This document shows, one piece after another, positions 1-7,751 of a stretch of DNA of 64,000 bases. A program made the translations under genes and the position numbers. Positions within the stretch are counted from its first letter, which is position 1, and each line of letters begins with the position of its first letter. The notes beneath the pieces are model-generated. The model saw only the letters and a program-made list of their open reading frames with translations, did not search any database and was not told the origin of the DNA. The DNA is from Rhizobium pisi. Its GTDB lineage: Bacteria > Pseudomonadota > Alphaproteobacteria > Rhizobiales > Rhizobiaceae. Where the stretch lies: NCBI RefSeq assembly GCF_003938655.1, contig NZ_RJJT01000024.1, forward strand, positions 1 to 64,000, written 5' to 3'.

Positions 1-73
1 GATCCTTCGGCACCAGGCTATCGAGCGTCACCATCTCAAGAGCCGTCTGGGTGGGGGCAGGTTTCTTCAACAT
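1..73 (-). CDS. IS1182-like transposase, N-terminal fragment cut by the window edge
   Basis: A reading frame opens with ATG at 73-71 and runs off the left edge, giving 24 residues that begin MLKKPAPTQTALEMVTLDSL and continue VPKD. This opening, ending in VPKDH-like residues, is what I recall for IS1182-family (DUF772 / DDE) transposases. Only the extreme N-terminus is visible, so no catalytic residue can be checked. The gene lies downstream of rpsI in the same direction, and the inverted repeat at 91-113 separates it from the rpsI terminator, so an element end probably lies between 74 and about 125. The family assignment rests on 24 residues. Confidence 0.6.
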   Translation of the reverse strand, partial: MLKKPAPTQTALEMVTLDSLVPKD

Positions 74-90
74 GTCCCAATGAATCATAA

Positions 91-113
91 ACCCCTGGAC
101 GGTGCCAGGGGTT
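91..113. repeat. Inverted repeat near the insertion-sequence end
   Basis: A perfect hairpin, CCCCTGG-N6-CCAGGGG, is followed by TTT on the plus strand and preceded by AAA. It lies 18 bases upstream of the truncated transposase start. It may be a terminator shielding the transposase gene from readthrough out of the ribosomal operon, or part of the element's end. Confidence 0.6.
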
Positions 114-125
114 TGTCAGCAGTCT

Positions 126-150
126 GAAGGCCGGGTCTCCCCGGCCTTCG
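126..150 (-). terminator. Terminator hairpin of the rplM-rpsI operon
   Basis: GAAGGCCGGG-TCT-CCCCGGCCTTC forms a strong GC-rich stem 24 bases after the rpsI stop codon. There is no clear T-run after it in the direction of transcription. The second hairpin at 91-113 may help termination. Confidence 0.55.
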
Positions 151-173
151 TGAATTCCGTCTGTCCGAAGCGA

Positions 174-641
174 TTAACGCTTGGAGAACTGGAACGAGCG
201 GCGGGCCTTTGCCTTGCCGTACTTCTTGCGTTCGACGACGCGGCTGTCGCGGGTCAGGAAGCCGCCCTTCTTCAGGACCGAGCGCAGGCCCGGTTCGAAG
301 TAGGTGAGCGCCTTGGACAGGCCGTGGCGAACCGCGCCGGCCTGGCCGGAGAGACCGCCGCCGGCAACGGTTGCGACGATGTCGAACTGGCCGTCACGGG
401 CAGCCGCAACGATCGGCTGGCGCAGGATCATCTGCAGCACCGGACGAGCGAAATATTCCGCGAATTCCTTGCCGTTGACGATGATCTTGCCGGAGCCCGG
501 CTTAACCCATACGCGGGCAACAGCGTTCTTGCGCTTGCCGGTCGCGTAGGAGCGGCCGAGCGAGTCGACCTTGCGGACGTGGGCCGGAGCGGCAGCTTCC
601 GAAGCCGTGCCGAGATCCTTCAGGGAGGAGAGGTCAGCCAT
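174..641 (-). CDS. rpsI: 30S ribosomal protein S9
   Basis: S9 is a small-subunit protein whose C-terminal tail reaches the P-site tRNA. The 155-residue product has the family core YATGKRKNAVARVWV near residue 35, the GGGLSGQAGAVRHG segment, and the universal tail with RKKYGKAKARRSFQFSKR at the C-terminus. The length is normal for alphaproteobacteria, which carry an N-terminal extension of about 25 residues. It is the second gene of the rplM-rpsI operon: the ATG at 641 lies 2 bases after the rplM stop. The terminator hairpin at 126-150 follows. Confidence 0.97.
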   Translation of the reverse strand: MADLSSLKDLGTASEAAAPAHVRKVDSLGRSYATGKRKNAVARVWVKPGSGKIIVNGKEFAEYFARPVLQMILRQPIVAAARDGQFDIVATVAGGGLSGQAGAVRHGLSKALTYFEPGLRSVLKKGGFLTRDSRVVERKKYGKAKARRSFQFSKR

Positions 642-643
642 GA

Positions 644-1108
644 TCAGGCGCTCCTTACGTTCTTTTTGTTGAGCGCGGCAACGTCGAGTGCGACCGGCTG
701 CTGGGCTTCATGGGGATGGTTGGAGCCGGCGTAGACGCGCAGGTTCTTCATCTGGCGACGGCCGAGCGGGCCACGCGGAACCATGCGTTCGACGGCCTTT
801 TCGAGGACGCGCTCCGGGAAGCGGCCTTCGATGATCTGGCGCGCGGTGCGTTCCTTGATGCCGCCGGCATAACCGGTGTGCCAGTAGTAGACCTTGTCGG
901 AATACTTCTTGCCGGTGAAAACGACCTTGTCGGCATTGATGACGATGACGTTGTCGCCGTCGTCAACGTGAGGCGTGAAGGTTGCCTTGTGCTTGCCGCG
1001 CAGGCGCATAGCGATGATGGAAGCGAGACGGCCAACGACCAGCCCTTCGGCGTCGATGATCACCCACTTCTTCTCCACCTCTGCAGGCTTCTGGGAGAAG
1101 GTTGCCAT
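644..1108 (-). CDS. rplM: 50S ribosomal protein L13
   Basis: L13 is an early assembly protein of the large ribosomal subunit. The 154-residue frame carries the typical N-terminal KPAEVEKKWVIIDAEGLVVG, the GDNVIVINADKVVFTGKK core and the signature MVPRGPLGRRQMKNLRVYAG. It is the first gene of a two-gene operon with rpsI, the order found in most bacteria. The start at 1108 is preceded by a purine-rich stretch (AAAGAGAG) on the minus strand. A good vegetative promoter lies about 120 bases upstream (1232-1260), leaving a leader that contains a hairpin. Confidence 0.97.
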   Translation of the reverse strand: MATFSQKPAEVEKKWVIIDAEGLVVGRLASIIAMRLRGKHKATFTPHVDDGDNVIVINADKVVFTGKKYSDKVYYWHTGYAGGIKERTARQIIEGRFPERVLEKAVERMVPRGPLGRRQMKNLRVYAGSNHPHEAQQPVALDVAALNKKNVRSA

Positions 1109-1201
1109 AGTGAATACTCTCTTTTAGGACCCTTGGCCCGAAGGCTTGAAGGGCGTTTCTTGTTGCTTGGATTGGCAGGCTCGAGGCATGCCAAAAAGAA
1201 A

Positions 1202-1219
1202 GCAGCCCGGAAAGGCTGC
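1202..1219 (-). promoter_or_regulatory. Hairpin in the rplM-rpsI leader
   Basis: GCAGCC-N6-GGCTGC lies just downstream of the predicted transcription start of the rplM promoter, inside a leader of more than 100 nt. Ribosomal-protein operons often carry leaders that bind their own product, so this is a candidate autoregulatory element. There is no sequence match to a known L13 leader that I can recall. Confidence 0.3.
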
Positions 1220-1231
1220 GTTCTGGCGCGG

Positions 1232-1260
1232 TGTATAAAGGGAATGTGACATCGGGTCAA
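1232..1260 (-). promoter_or_regulatory. Sigma-70 promoter of rplM-rpsI
   Basis: On the minus strand, TTGACC (1260-1255) and TATACA (1237-1232) are separated by exactly 17 bases. This is close to the vegetative consensus and correctly placed upstream of rplM. It is the best-matching promoter I noticed in the window. Confidence 0.75.
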
Positions 1261-1422
1261 TATCGAGTCTTCCGGAGCCGTGAAAAAATTACAAGCAAAA
1301 ACAATTAGTTGCATGCGTGGTATTCCAATACCTCACATTTATGAGGTGCGGCCGGCCCCCGTTTGGCTGTTTCGCGTCGCCTCTGCCGCCTTTCCGGCGG
1401 GACGTGACGCGCAGCCGCAGCC

Positions 1423-2301
1423 CTAGTTTTTGAACTCGCGCAGGCATTTCATCATTTCGCGAAGGCCGCGTGTCAGATGTTTGTCCCGGCGAAGAACCAT
1501 GGCAAGCCGGCGCGTAAGCCTGGGCTTCAACGACGACGTGGTCACGAGGCCGGCGCGTTCGCGCTTCAGCGCCAGCCCAGGCAGGATCGACCAGCCGAGG
1601 CCGACGGCCACCAGCTCCTTGATCGCCTCGATGCTGCCGAACTCCATCGCAGGCCGGGTCCTGGCATCCGGGGCGGCCAACCATTCGTCGATCGCGCGCC
1701 GCGTATTGCCTCCCTCATAAAGCAGGAGCGCCCTCTCGCGCATGAAGGCGGCATCCGGCCCGCCTTCGGGCATGAGGCTGCCTGCAGGGGCAACGGCCAG
1801 CAATTCCTCCTCATAGAACGGTTCAATCTGGAAATTCCGTCCCGAGGCAGGCATGGCGACGACGGCGATATCGAGGCTGTTGGCCTCCAGATCGTGCAGA
1901 ATGTCGTCGGCGTTACCGATGTGCACGGTGATTTCGAGACCGGGCATGCTTTTCCTGGCGGCGGCGATGGCGCGGGGAAGCAGATGGATCGACGCCGTGC
2001 CGCCGCTGCCGATGCGCACGCGGCCGCTCGCGCCATCTCGGTATGGCATCATCGCCTCTTCCGCGGCCGCCGACGCCTGAAGCAGGCGCCTTGCGTGCAC
2101 AAGCAGGTCGAGGCCTGCCGCGGTGGGCTGCGCGCGCCGGCCGACGCGCTCGATCAGCCGGACGCCAAGCCGCTGCTCGAGCCCCTTGACCTGCAGGCTG
2201 ACGGCCGGTTGCGTCAGTCCTTCCATATCGGCGGCGGCCGTAAAGCTTCCGAGATCGGCGACGTTGACGAAGGTCGCGAGCTGATCGAGATTGAGCGCCA
2301 T
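1423..2301 (-). CDS. LysR-family transcriptional regulator
   Basis: This 292-residue protein has an N-terminal winged helix-turn-helix (about residues 4-63: LDQLATFVNVADLGSFTAAA, then LTQPAVSLQVKGLEQRLGVRL), and a C-terminal co-inducer-binding domain from about residue 90. The open frame continues upstream to 2685, but the LysR homology begins at the ATG at 2301-2299, which has AAGGA a short way upstream, so I place the start there. It is divergent from the DUF1127 gene at 2396, with about 95 bases between them. LysR proteins often control the divergent neighbour, but the target cannot be told from sequence. Confidence 0.9.
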   Translation of the reverse strand: MALNLDQLATFVNVADLGSFTAAADMEGLTQPAVSLQVKGLEQRLGVRLIERVGRRAQPTAAGLDLLVHARRLLQASAAAEEAMMPYRDGASGRVRIGSGGTASIHLLPRAIAAARKSMPGLEITVHIGNADDILHDLEANSLDIAVVAMPASGRNFQIEPFYEEELLAVAPAGSLMPEGGPDAAFMRERALLLYEGGNTRRAIDEWLAAPDARTRPAMEFGSIEAIKELVAVGLGWSILPGLALKRERAGLVTTSSLKPRLTRRLAMVLRRDKHLTRGLREMMKCLREFKN

Positions 2302-2395
2302 ACCAAAGAAATCCTTATGCATCTCATAATTTCCATAAGCTTCCTTCGCGGAATTTTCCAGCGCATCCTTCATGCGTTGGCGAAAGGAAGATGAA

Positions 2396-2626
2396 ATGGC
2401 TTTGGAAACAGGCGAGACCACGGAGACATTGGGCGATATCGTCCGGTCGAAGGTCAGCGAGTTCATACGCTGGGGCCGGCGGTTGCTCGCGGCGATCGAG
2501 TGGCACCTCGAGAAGCGCCGCAGCCGCCGCACGCTTCTGGAGCTGACCGATGACGAACTTCGTGATGTCGGCCTGACGCGTGCGGAGGCGACGACCGAGG
2601 CATCGAAGTCATGGTTCTGGTCTTGA
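2396..2626 (+). CDS. DUF1127 (YjiS-like) small protein
   Basis: A 76-residue protein with the DUF1127 signature near its C-terminus: RRTLLELTDDELRDVGLTRA. These small basic proteins are abundant in Rhizobiales; some take part in RNA or phosphate-related regulation, but the function of this one is not known. The ATG at 2396 is preceded by GGAAG with suitable spacing; an upstream start at 2372 has no better ribosome site. It is divergent from the LysR gene and followed 93 bases later by the crotonase-like gene. Confidence 0.85.
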   Translation: MALETGETTETLGDIVRSKVSEFIRWGRRLLAAIEWHLEKRRSRRTLLELTDDELRDVGLTRAEATTEASKSWFWS

Positions 2627-2719
2627 CCGCAGCGGCCTGTGCGGGAACGGATCACGCTCGAAATTGCCGCTGCCTTGTGGCACAAAGGCTATCTGGAATC
2701 GAGCGCAGGGAGCAGTGTC

Positions 2720-3553
2720 ATGGCCGAGATCGTATCCTTCCGGAAGGACGCAGACAGGATGGAAGAGGGCGGATTGTTGAGCCGCTCGCTGCGGGACGGC
2801 GTGTTGCGGCTCGTACTCAACAATCCGCCGACCAACGTGCTGTCGATCGCGCTTCTCGAAGCGCTGATGGCTGCGCTTGAAACGGCCGAGGCGGATCCGG
2901 ATGTGCGCGTCGTCGTCATCGCCTCGACCGGTACTGTCTTTTCGGCCGGCCATGATCTCAAGGAGCTCACGGCCCATCGGGCCGATGAAGACCAGGGCGC
3001 CGGCTTCTTTGAGAAAGCCTTCCGGCTCTGCGCCGATCTGATGCTGAAGATCGCGCATCTGCCGAAGCCTGTCATCGCCGAGGTTGATGGGCTTGCCACG
3101 GCCGCGGGCTGTCAGCTGGTGGCCTCCTGTGATCTGGCGATCTGCACGGACACTTCGACATTCTGCACGCCGGGCGTCAACATCGGCCTGTTCTGCTCGA
3201 CGCCGATGGTGGCCGTTACCCGTGCCACCCATCGCAAGCAGGCGATGGAGATGCTGCTGACCGGCGAAACGATCGACGCCTCGACCGCCAAGGATTTCGG
3301 CCTCGTCAACCGTATCGTGCCGAAGCAATATCTGGCGCAGGTGGTTGCCAAATATGCCGGGGTGATCGCCAGCAAGTCGCCTCTGACCCTGAAGATCGGC
3401 AAGGAAGCCTTCTACCGGCAACTCGAGCTGCCGGTGGAGGCGGCCTATGACCATACCGCCCGGGTGATGGTCGAGAACATGCTGACTGAGGATGCGCAGG
3501 AAGGGATCGGCGCCTTCCTCGGCAAGCGCAAGCCCGAGTGGAAGGGCGAGTGA
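2720..3553 (+). CDS. Crotonase-superfamily protein (enoyl-CoA hydratase-like)
   Basis: The 277-residue product has the crotonase fold: an oxyanion-loop segment STGTVFSAGHDLKEL (about residues 69-83), then EVDGLATAAGCQLVASCDLA and FCTPGVNIGLFCSTPMVAVT. In classical hydratases the second and third segments carry the two catalytic glutamates (GGGCELA and FGxPE). Here these positions read GCQLV and CTPGV, so both appear replaced by Gln and Gly. That resembles the ECHDC3-like subgroup, whose reaction is unclear. The start at 2720 has AGGGAG just upstream; an in-frame extension to 2639 has no family similarity. The stop abuts the stop of the convergent transporter gene, the two together forming TGATCA. 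Confidence 0.85.
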   Translation: MAEIVSFRKDADRMEEGGLLSRSLRDGVLRLVLNNPPTNVLSIALLEALMAALETAEADPDVRVVVIASTGTVFSAGHDLKELTAHRADEDQGAGFFEKAFRLCADLMLKIAHLPKPVIAEVDGLATAAGCQLVASCDLAICTDTSTFCTPGVNIGLFCSTPMVAVTRATHRKQAMEMLLTGETIDASTAKDFGLVNRIVPKQYLAQVVAKYAGVIASKSPLTLKIGKEAFYRQLELPVEAAYDHTARVMVENMLTEDAQEGIGAFLGKRKPEWKGE

Positions 3554-4390
3554 TCACGCCAATTTCAGAACCAGTCCGCCGACCGCGATGACGACGCCGG
3601 CGACGTAGCGCCAGATGCTGGCCTTTTCCTTGAACACGGTGACCGAGATCACCAGCGCGAAAAGGATCGCGGTTTCGCGCAAGGCGGCAACGGTCGCGAC
3701 CGGGGCTTTCGTCATTGCCCAGAGTGCCAGCCCATAGGAGGCGATCGAGCCCGCGCCGCCGATGAGGCCGCGCCACCAGTTGCGGCGGATATGACGTGCC
3801 ACGGCGACGCTGCCGCGCTGGGACACCGCCCAGGCAAACAACAGGACGGGCGGCAACAGCGACATCCACAACGTGTAGGAAACTGCATTGCCGGAAATAC
3901 GCGCGCCGATGCCATCAACATAGGTGTAGCTGGCGATGACGCAGGCATTGGCGAGCGAGAAGATGACGGCACGGCCGCTGCCGTGCCGCGCCTCCAGAGC
4001 GAGCGTCAGGACGCCGGCTGAGATCGTCATGATGCCCGCAAGAGCGCCGGGGGACAGATTTTCATGCAGGATAAACCCGCTGGTCGCGGCAACCAGCAAC
4101 GGCGCGCAGCCGCGCATCAGCGGATAGACGAGGCCGATATCGCCGGTCCGGTAAGCGGCGGCGACCAGCTGGAAATAGGCGAACTGCAGGATGGCCGAGG
4201 CGCCGATGAACGGCCAGGCGACGGCTTGCGGCAACGGCAGGAAGGCAAGGAACGGCAGCGCCGAAACCGCGCCGCCGGCCGAGATCAGCGCCGCGTCCAG
4301 CGATTTATCGCTGCCGGCCTTGACGATGGCATTCCATGTCGCGTGCAGCAATGCGCCGAAGAGAACGAGCAGGATGACGTCGATAGGCAA
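3554..4390 (-). CDS. DMT-superfamily (EamA-type) transporter
   Basis: This 278-residue protein is almost wholly hydrophobic, with about ten predicted membrane spans and the two-fold EamA repeat. Recognisable pieces are the N-terminal LVLFGALLHATWNAIVKAGS, GLVYPLMRGCAPLLVA and the C-terminal LFALVISVTVFKEKASIWRY. Such proteins export or import small metabolites across the inner membrane; the substrate cannot be inferred. It converges on the crotonase-like gene with no gap between the stop codons. Confidence 0.85.
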   Translation of the reverse strand: MPIDVILLVLFGALLHATWNAIVKAGSDKSLDAALISAGGAVSALPFLAFLPLPQAVAWPFIGASAILQFAYFQLVAAAYRTGDIGLVYPLMRGCAPLLVAATSGFILHENLSPGALAGIMTISAGVLTLALEARHGSGRAVIFSLANACVIASYTYVDGIGARISGNAVSYTLWMSLLPPVLLFAWAVSQRGSVAVARHIRRNWWRGLIGGAGSIASYGLALWAMTKAPVATVAALRETAILFALVISVTVFKEKASIWRYVAGVVIAVGGLVLKLA

Positions 4391-4863
4391 GGGAGCAAAT
4401 CCGGAAGGAAACGAAAAGGAGAATACGCCTCGCCATAGGCGACCTAAATTCTTGAAAAGACAACTGCGATTTGCACGAAAATGAACAGGAGTGGTCGAGC
4501 ACCACGTTCAGACTGGATGACATCCTTCCAATAAGTGAACAATGGGCGCCATTGGAGCAATTTTTACGTGCGCGCGACATGCGTTCAATCTACGCGGCGC
4601 TTTCAACTATGAGATGTTTCTAATGGATGCGGGAACATAAGGCGGCATTATCGGGAACAAAGAAAGAAAATGTCCGGAGGGCTTGGGGAGCCGATTATTC
4701 TATGCTGCTGAAATATAGATATTCTTCTATAACTTTGATATATCGGGAAATTAAGCTGCTGATTGCATAATCTGCGGGAAATCGCAGCGCGGGATTGAAC
4801 CCGAGCCCTTCCCAACCGCGAAGGGCGTACAGGTTATGCGTCCGTCCAATCCGGGAAAAAACA
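4391..4863. other. 473-base intergenic region without a convincing gene
   Basis: The middle (about 4600-4770) is clearly more AT-rich than its surroundings. A 68-codon frame on the minus strand (4695-4901) overlaps the neighbouring secreted-protein gene and lacks protein-like features. It probably holds promoter elements for the minus-strand transporter gene. I see no repeats or RNA structure that I can name. Confidence 0.5.
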
Positions 4864-5187
4864 TCAAAGCTGATGATGCGGAAGGAAAAGCATCCCGTCA
4901 AGGTTGTCCATGTTCTGGCAATTCAGGACCGGACAGCGGGGATCGTCCTTCGAGGGGATATGCGTCCACTCCGCATACTCTGTCGCATCGCAATAATTGC
5001 TGTTGCGGACATAGCGATCGTAAAGCGGCAGACCGCGGGGGGACTGGTAGCGGAAGATGACGGCGCCCTGATTATGGATGGCGGCGCGAATGCTGGCGCA
5101 ACTCATGGAGAGCGGATTGTAGCGCGAAATCGCCAGCGCCGGCGAAGCGGCGAGCACCAGCGTGAGGGCAAGAGCGATTTTTTTCAT
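4864..5187 (-). CDS. Small secreted protein of unknown function
   Basis: The 107-residue product starts with a clear signal peptide (MKKIALALTLVLAASPALA), cleaved probably after ALA at residue 19. The mature part contains four cysteines (SCAS, NYCD, RCPVLNC), consistent with two disulfides in the periplasm. The longer frame to 5265 would bury the signal peptide behind 26 residues, so the ATG at 5187 is preferred. I do not recognise the family. It is divergent from the CoA-binding protein gene. Confidence 0.7.
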   Translation of the reverse strand: MKKIALALTLVLAASPALAISRYNPLSMSCASIRAAIHNQGAVIFRYQSPRGLPLYDRYVRNSNYCDATEYAEWTHIPSKDDPRCPVLNCQNMDNLDGMLFLPHHQL

Positions 5188-5321
5188 CGAATCATCCTCA
5201 TAGGCATCCAACTCATATATACGGGAAAGATGCACTGCCAGTTTCACGGAAACGCAAAAAAACATGCGGGCCGGGCCGAAGGGCTTTCGGGAGTGGAGAA
5301 TTCGGGAGTGGAGAAACGGAT

Positions 5322-5750
5322 ATGAACCACGATACCTACACGGATGATTATCTCGCCGAGATCCTGGGTTCAGTAAGGACCATCGCGCTGACCGGCGCTT
5401 CGCCCAATCCGGCGCGGCCGAGCAACGGCGTCATGGGTTATCTGCTGTCGCTCGGCTACGAGGTCATTCCCGTTAATCCGGGGCAGGCGGGTAAACAGAT
5501 CCAGGGCCGCACCGTCTACGCCCGGCTTGTCGACATTCCCGTACCGATCGACATGGTCGACGTCTTCCGCGCCTCCGAATATCTGGATGGGGTCGTCGAC
5601 GAGGCGCTGGCGCTGAAGCCGCTGCCGAGGGTCGTCTGGGCCCAGCTCGGCGTTCGCGACGATGCGGCTGCGGCAAAGGCAGAGGCCGCCGGCATCAAGA
5701 TGGTGATGAACCGCTGCCCCGCGATCGAGTATCCCCGTCTCATTGCCTGA
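5322..5750 (+). CDS. CoA-binding domain protein (YccU type)
   Basis: A 142-residue single-domain protein with the Rossmann-like CoA_binding_2 fold. Visible features are the glycine-rich N-terminal loop TIALTGASPNPARPSNGVMG (residues 18-37), the YEVIPVNPG strand and the C-terminal MNRCPAIEYPRL. Homologues bind CoA or a related nucleotide but the role is not established. The gene lies 117 bases upstream of the O-acetylhomoserine sulfhydrylase gene in the same direction, an arrangement I recall in several rhizobia, so the two may be co-expressed. Confidence 0.88.
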   Translation: MNHDTYTDDYLAEILGSVRTIALTGASPNPARPSNGVMGYLLSLGYEVIPVNPGQAGKQIQGRTVYARLVDIPVPIDMVDVFRASEYLDGVVDEALALKPLPRVVWAQLGVRDDAAAAKAEAAGIKMVMNRCPAIEYPRLIA

Positions 5751-5867
5751 GTTGCGGTCGGCTGAGACGGATTTTCCACGGAACGCCCATGGGTTGAAAT
5801 GGATCGCGATTAACTTTCGTCCTGGAGCGGTTATGATCCCGCCCGTCAGCAATAATTGGAGGACGAC

Positions 5868-7151
5868 ATGGCCAAGAACGATCCGGGATTCAACACGTTG
5901 GCGATCCACGCCGGCGCGCAGCCCGACCCGGCGACCGGCGCTCGGGTAACGCCGATCTACCAGAGCACCGCTTTCGTCTTCAACGATTCCGATCATGCCG
6001 CTGCGCTCTTCGGCCTGCAGGCCTTCGGGAATATCTACACCCGCATCATGAACCCGACGCAGGCCGTGCTTGAAGAGCGAGTCGCAGCGCTCGAGGGCGG
6101 CACGGCCGCCCTTGCTGTCGCCTCCGGCCATGCGGCGCAGATGATCGTCTTCCACACCATCATGCGTCCCGGCGAGAATTTCATCGCGGCCCGCAGGCTC
6201 TACGGCGGCTCGATCAACCAGTTCGGCCATGCCTTCGAGAATTTCGGCTGGCAGGTGCGCTGGGCCGATTCCGCCGATCCGGCGAGCTTCGAAAGCCAGA
6301 TCGACGAGAAGACGCGGGGCATCTTCATCGAGAGCCTTGCCAATCCCGGCGGCACCTTCGTCGATATTGCCGCGATCGCCGAGGTCGCCCACCGCAACGG
6401 CCTGCCGCTGATCGTCGACAATACGATGGCAACGCCCTATCTCATCCGCCCGATCGAACACGGCGCCGACATTGTCGTGCATTCGCTGACGAAGTTTCTC
6501 GGCGGTCACGGCAATTCCATGGGCGGCCTCATCGTTGACGGCGGCACCTTCGACTGGTCGAAGTCGGGCAACTACCCCATGCTGTCGAGCCCGCGGCCGG
6601 AATATAACGGCATCGTCCTGCACGCGACTTTCGGCAATTTCGCCTTTGCGATCGCAGCCCGCGTGCTCGGCCTGCGCGACCTCGGGCCGGCGATTTCGCC
6701 CTTTAATGCCTTCCTGATCCTGACCGGCATCGAGACGTTGCCGCTCCGGATGCAGCGCCACAGCGACAACGCGATCGCGGTCGCCAGATGGCTGAAGGCG
6801 CACAGTAAGATCGCCTGGGTGAACTATGCCGGTCTCGACGACGATCCGAACCACGCCCTGCAGCAGCGCTACTCGCCGAAGGGCGCAGGCTCCGTCTTCA
6901 CCTTCGGCGTCCACGGCGGCTACGAGGCGGGCAAGACGCTGGTCGAGGGGCTGGAACTCTTCTCCCATCTCGCCAATATCGGAGACACCCGTTCGCTCGT
7001 CATCCATCCCGCCTCGACGACCCACCGGCAGCTGAGCGACGAGCAAAGGATTGCGGCCGGCGCCGGACCCGACGTGGTGCGCCTTTCCGTTGGCATCGAG
7101 GACGTCAAGGACATCATCGCCGATCTCGAACAGGCGCTCTCTAAGATCTGA
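5868..7151 (+). CDS. O-acetylhomoserine aminocarboxypropyltransferase (sulfhydrylase)
   Basis: A PLP enzyme of the Cys/Met metabolism family that makes homocysteine from O-acetylhomoserine and sulfide in methionine synthesis. The 427-residue protein has the N-terminal FNTLAIHAGAQPDPATGARV, the YTRIMNPT segment, VDNTMATPYLIRPIEHGAD and the PLP-lysine motif VVHSLTKFLGGHG with Lys about residue 209. The C-terminus RLSVGIEDVKDIIADLEQAL is typical. GGAGG at 5858-5862 fixes the ATG at 5868. It is probably metY or metZ; the two names are used for overlapping groups, so no symbol is given. I searched the 117-base upstream gap for a SAM-II riboswitch and saw none. Confidence 0.93.
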   Translation: MAKNDPGFNTLAIHAGAQPDPATGARVTPIYQSTAFVFNDSDHAAALFGLQAFGNIYTRIMNPTQAVLEERVAALEGGTAALAVASGHAAQMIVFHTIMRPGENFIAARRLYGGSINQFGHAFENFGWQVRWADSADPASFESQIDEKTRGIFIESLANPGGTFVDIAAIAEVAHRNGLPLIVDNTMATPYLIRPIEHGADIVVHSLTKFLGGHGNSMGGLIVDGGTFDWSKSGNYPMLSSPRPEYNGIVLHATFGNFAFAIAARVLGLRDLGPAISPFNAFLILTGIETLPLRMQRHSDNAIAVARWLKAHSKIAWVNYAGLDDDPNHALQQRYSPKGAGSVFTFGVHGGYEAGKTLVEGLELFSHLANIGDTRSLVIHPASTTHRQLSDEQRIAAGAGPDVVRLSVGIEDVKDIIADLEQALSKI

Positions 7152-7165
7152 GATCAGAGGAAACC

Positions 7166-7519
7166 ATGGGGACCATGACAAATTTCATTACCTTTAGCAT
7201 TGACGGCGTCGAACCGGAGTTCGGCGCTCCGGAGGCTGAGCGGATCATCTCCGGCGATCCGCAATTTCGCACGTGGAATCTGGAGGAGGCAGAAGGCGGC
7301 CTCTATTCCGGCATCTGGGAGGCGACGCCTGGCAAGTGGCGGATCGTCTACGAGGAGTGGGAATATTTCAGCCTGCTCTCCGGCCATTCGATCGTGATGG
7401 AGGAGGGCGGCGAGCCGGTTCATCTGAAGACGGGCGACCGGATGATCCTCAGACCGGGCTTCAAGGGAACGTGGGAAGTGGTTGAAACGACTCGCAAGGA
7501 CTATGTGATGAAGGTCTGA
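7166..7519 (+). CDS. Cupin-domain protein (DUF861 type)
   Basis: A 117-residue single-domain cupin with the EutQ-like / DUF861 pattern: GGLYSGIWEATPGKWRIVYE, YEEWEYFSLLSGHSIVMEEG, and LKTGDRMILRPGFKGTWEV. The usual histidine-rich metal motif is largely missing, as in many DUF861 members, so metal binding is doubtful. The ATG at 7166 is preceded by AGAGGAAA and lies 14 bases after the sulfhydrylase stop, so the two are probably co-transcribed. Function is unknown. Confidence 0.8.
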   Translation: MGTMTNFITFSIDGVEPEFGAPEAERIISGDPQFRTWNLEEAEGGLYSGIWEATPGKWRIVYEEWEYFSLLSGHSIVMEEGGEPVHLKTGDRMILRPGFKGTWEVVETTRKDYVMKV

Positions 7520-7751
7520 GCAATGCCCGCAAACCGACGTCGGCGATCCGGAGCCTGTCCCGGTTTGCGGCGATTATGGCCCCTTTCTCCGCGAATGGCC
7601 GCGTCTCTTTGCCGGATAGAATGCTTTTGATCTTTCGCATTAACGCCGCCTACATCGTCAAATGCTAAACCTTATCCGCAGCGCATTGCGGACATGATGT
7701 CTCCTGCCGTCTCACAGACATGACCTTGCAATCGATCTTTTCGGAATTTGC

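Noticed and set aside
5751..5867. SAM-II riboswitch upstream of the O-acetylhomoserine sulfhydrylase gene
   Set aside because: SAM-II elements often precede such genes in alphaproteobacteria, but the short pseudoknot pattern is not visible in this 117-base gap.
5370..7181. 603-codon minus-strand frame opposite the CoA-binding and sulfhydrylase genes
   Set aside because: Antisense shadow; both plus-strand genes have clear families and ribosome sites.
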